This document shows, in pieces, positions 63,891 to 64,000 of a stretch of 64,000 nucleotides of DNA. The stretch is from Polluticoccus soli (GTDB lineage Bacteria; Bacteroidota; Bacteroidia; Chitinophagales; Chitinophagaceae), in contig NZ_JARJHT010000001.1 of assembly GCF_029269745.1 (NCBI RefSeq), forward strand, positions 1,984,001 through 2,048,000, given 5' to 3'. The notes beneath the pieces were generated by a model. That model had not been told where the DNA came from, did no database searches, and saw only the letters and a list, made by a program, of their open reading frames with translations. The translations under genes and the position numbers were made by a program. Each line of letters starts with the position of its first letter. Position 1 is the first letter of the stretch.

Positions 63891-63918
63891 CTTGTTCAAG
63901 CGTCCTTGCTTGAACAAG
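63891..63918. repeat. Perfect 11-bp inverted repeat
   Basis: CTTGTTCAAGC and GCTTGAACAAG with a 6-nt loop (GTCCTT), 11 nt before REP-like copy 2. No T-tail, so it is not an ordinary terminator. A site or part of the repeat element is possible. Confidence 0.7.
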
Positions 63919-63929
63919 CGAATACTCTT

Positions 63930-64000
63930 ACTGGTTTAGTGTTAAGCACAGCGTCACTTAAATCGGAAAATGGAACGCAGGTCTCTGACCGACAAAAAAG
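63930..64000 (+). repeat. REP-like palindromic repeat, copy 2 (cut by the window end)
   Basis: Opens ACTGGTTTAGTGTTAAGC and contains GGAACGCAGGTCTCTGACCG, as in copy 1. Differences are a 1-nt deletion in the stem and a few substitutions, and the element continues past base 64000. Confidence 0.8.

Overview
The window looks like one chromosomal contig from a member of the Bacteroidota, most likely Chitinophagaceae or a close relative. The evidence is: two proteins with type IX secretion (T9SS) type A C-terminal sorting domains and one with the type B (gliding-motility-associated) domain; a PorP/SprF-family protein; Bacteroidota promoters (TTTG, 19-20 nt, TAnnTTTG); a tmRNA whose tag reads GESNYAMAA; Bacteroidota-type families (PUR-domain/DUF3276, DUF3098 beside ftsX); two enzymes consistent with the futalosine route to menaquinone; and several intergenic repeat families. 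The genus cannot be fixed from sequence alone. Most genes are chromosomal housekeeping or envelope genes. I see no prophage, transposase, CRISPR array or recognisable defence island.

Left part (1-24 kb): a 5'-truncated ClC channel gene; two DEAD-box helicase genes; tRNA-Pro(GGG); a HipA-like kinase/DUF3037 pair; BON and START domain proteins; folE and queD divergent from mqnB; a PUR-domain nucleic-acid-binding protein; DUF3098-ftsX; a T9SS cargo gene flanked by two copies of a foldback repeat; a degenerate ureohydrolase; hflX; dxr-rseP; tmRNA; a DCC protein; a second T9SS cargo; and a Wzi/RemB-like outer-membrane barrel.

Middle (24-47 kb): a long rightward run of pyrC, a MutS-like ATPase, an active rhomboid, a rhomboid lacking its catalytic residues, a membrane EEP hydrolase, cysS, an MsbA-like ABC exporter and galE. 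Then come a sugar-nucleotide transferase, a UbiD decarboxylase (possible last futalosine step), lipoproteins, an SpmA-SpmB fusion, a GNAT/hydrolase/serine-hydrolase operon, an sdpR-sdpI pair with a palindromic operator, and an acyltransferase/hydrolase pair.

Right part (47-64 kb): a LOG phosphoribohydrolase and deoxyribonucleotidase, lysA, acs, a giant PKD-repeat T9SS type B protein followed directly by an SprF-like gene, groSL, a peroxiredoxin, panE, two paralogous lipoproteins and one exported protein of unknown function. Intergenic space here is rich in repeats: a second copy of the 10.9-kb element with a MITE inside it, and a REP-like palindrome family in both orientations in the last kilobase.

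The strongest leads are the active/inactive rhomboid tandem, the SprB/SprF-like pair, the covarying foldback repeats around the T9SS gene, the nested repeat at 60.2-60.7 kb, and the REP-like structured region at 62.9-64.0 kb. I found no gene cluster that I can defend as a wholly new biological system.
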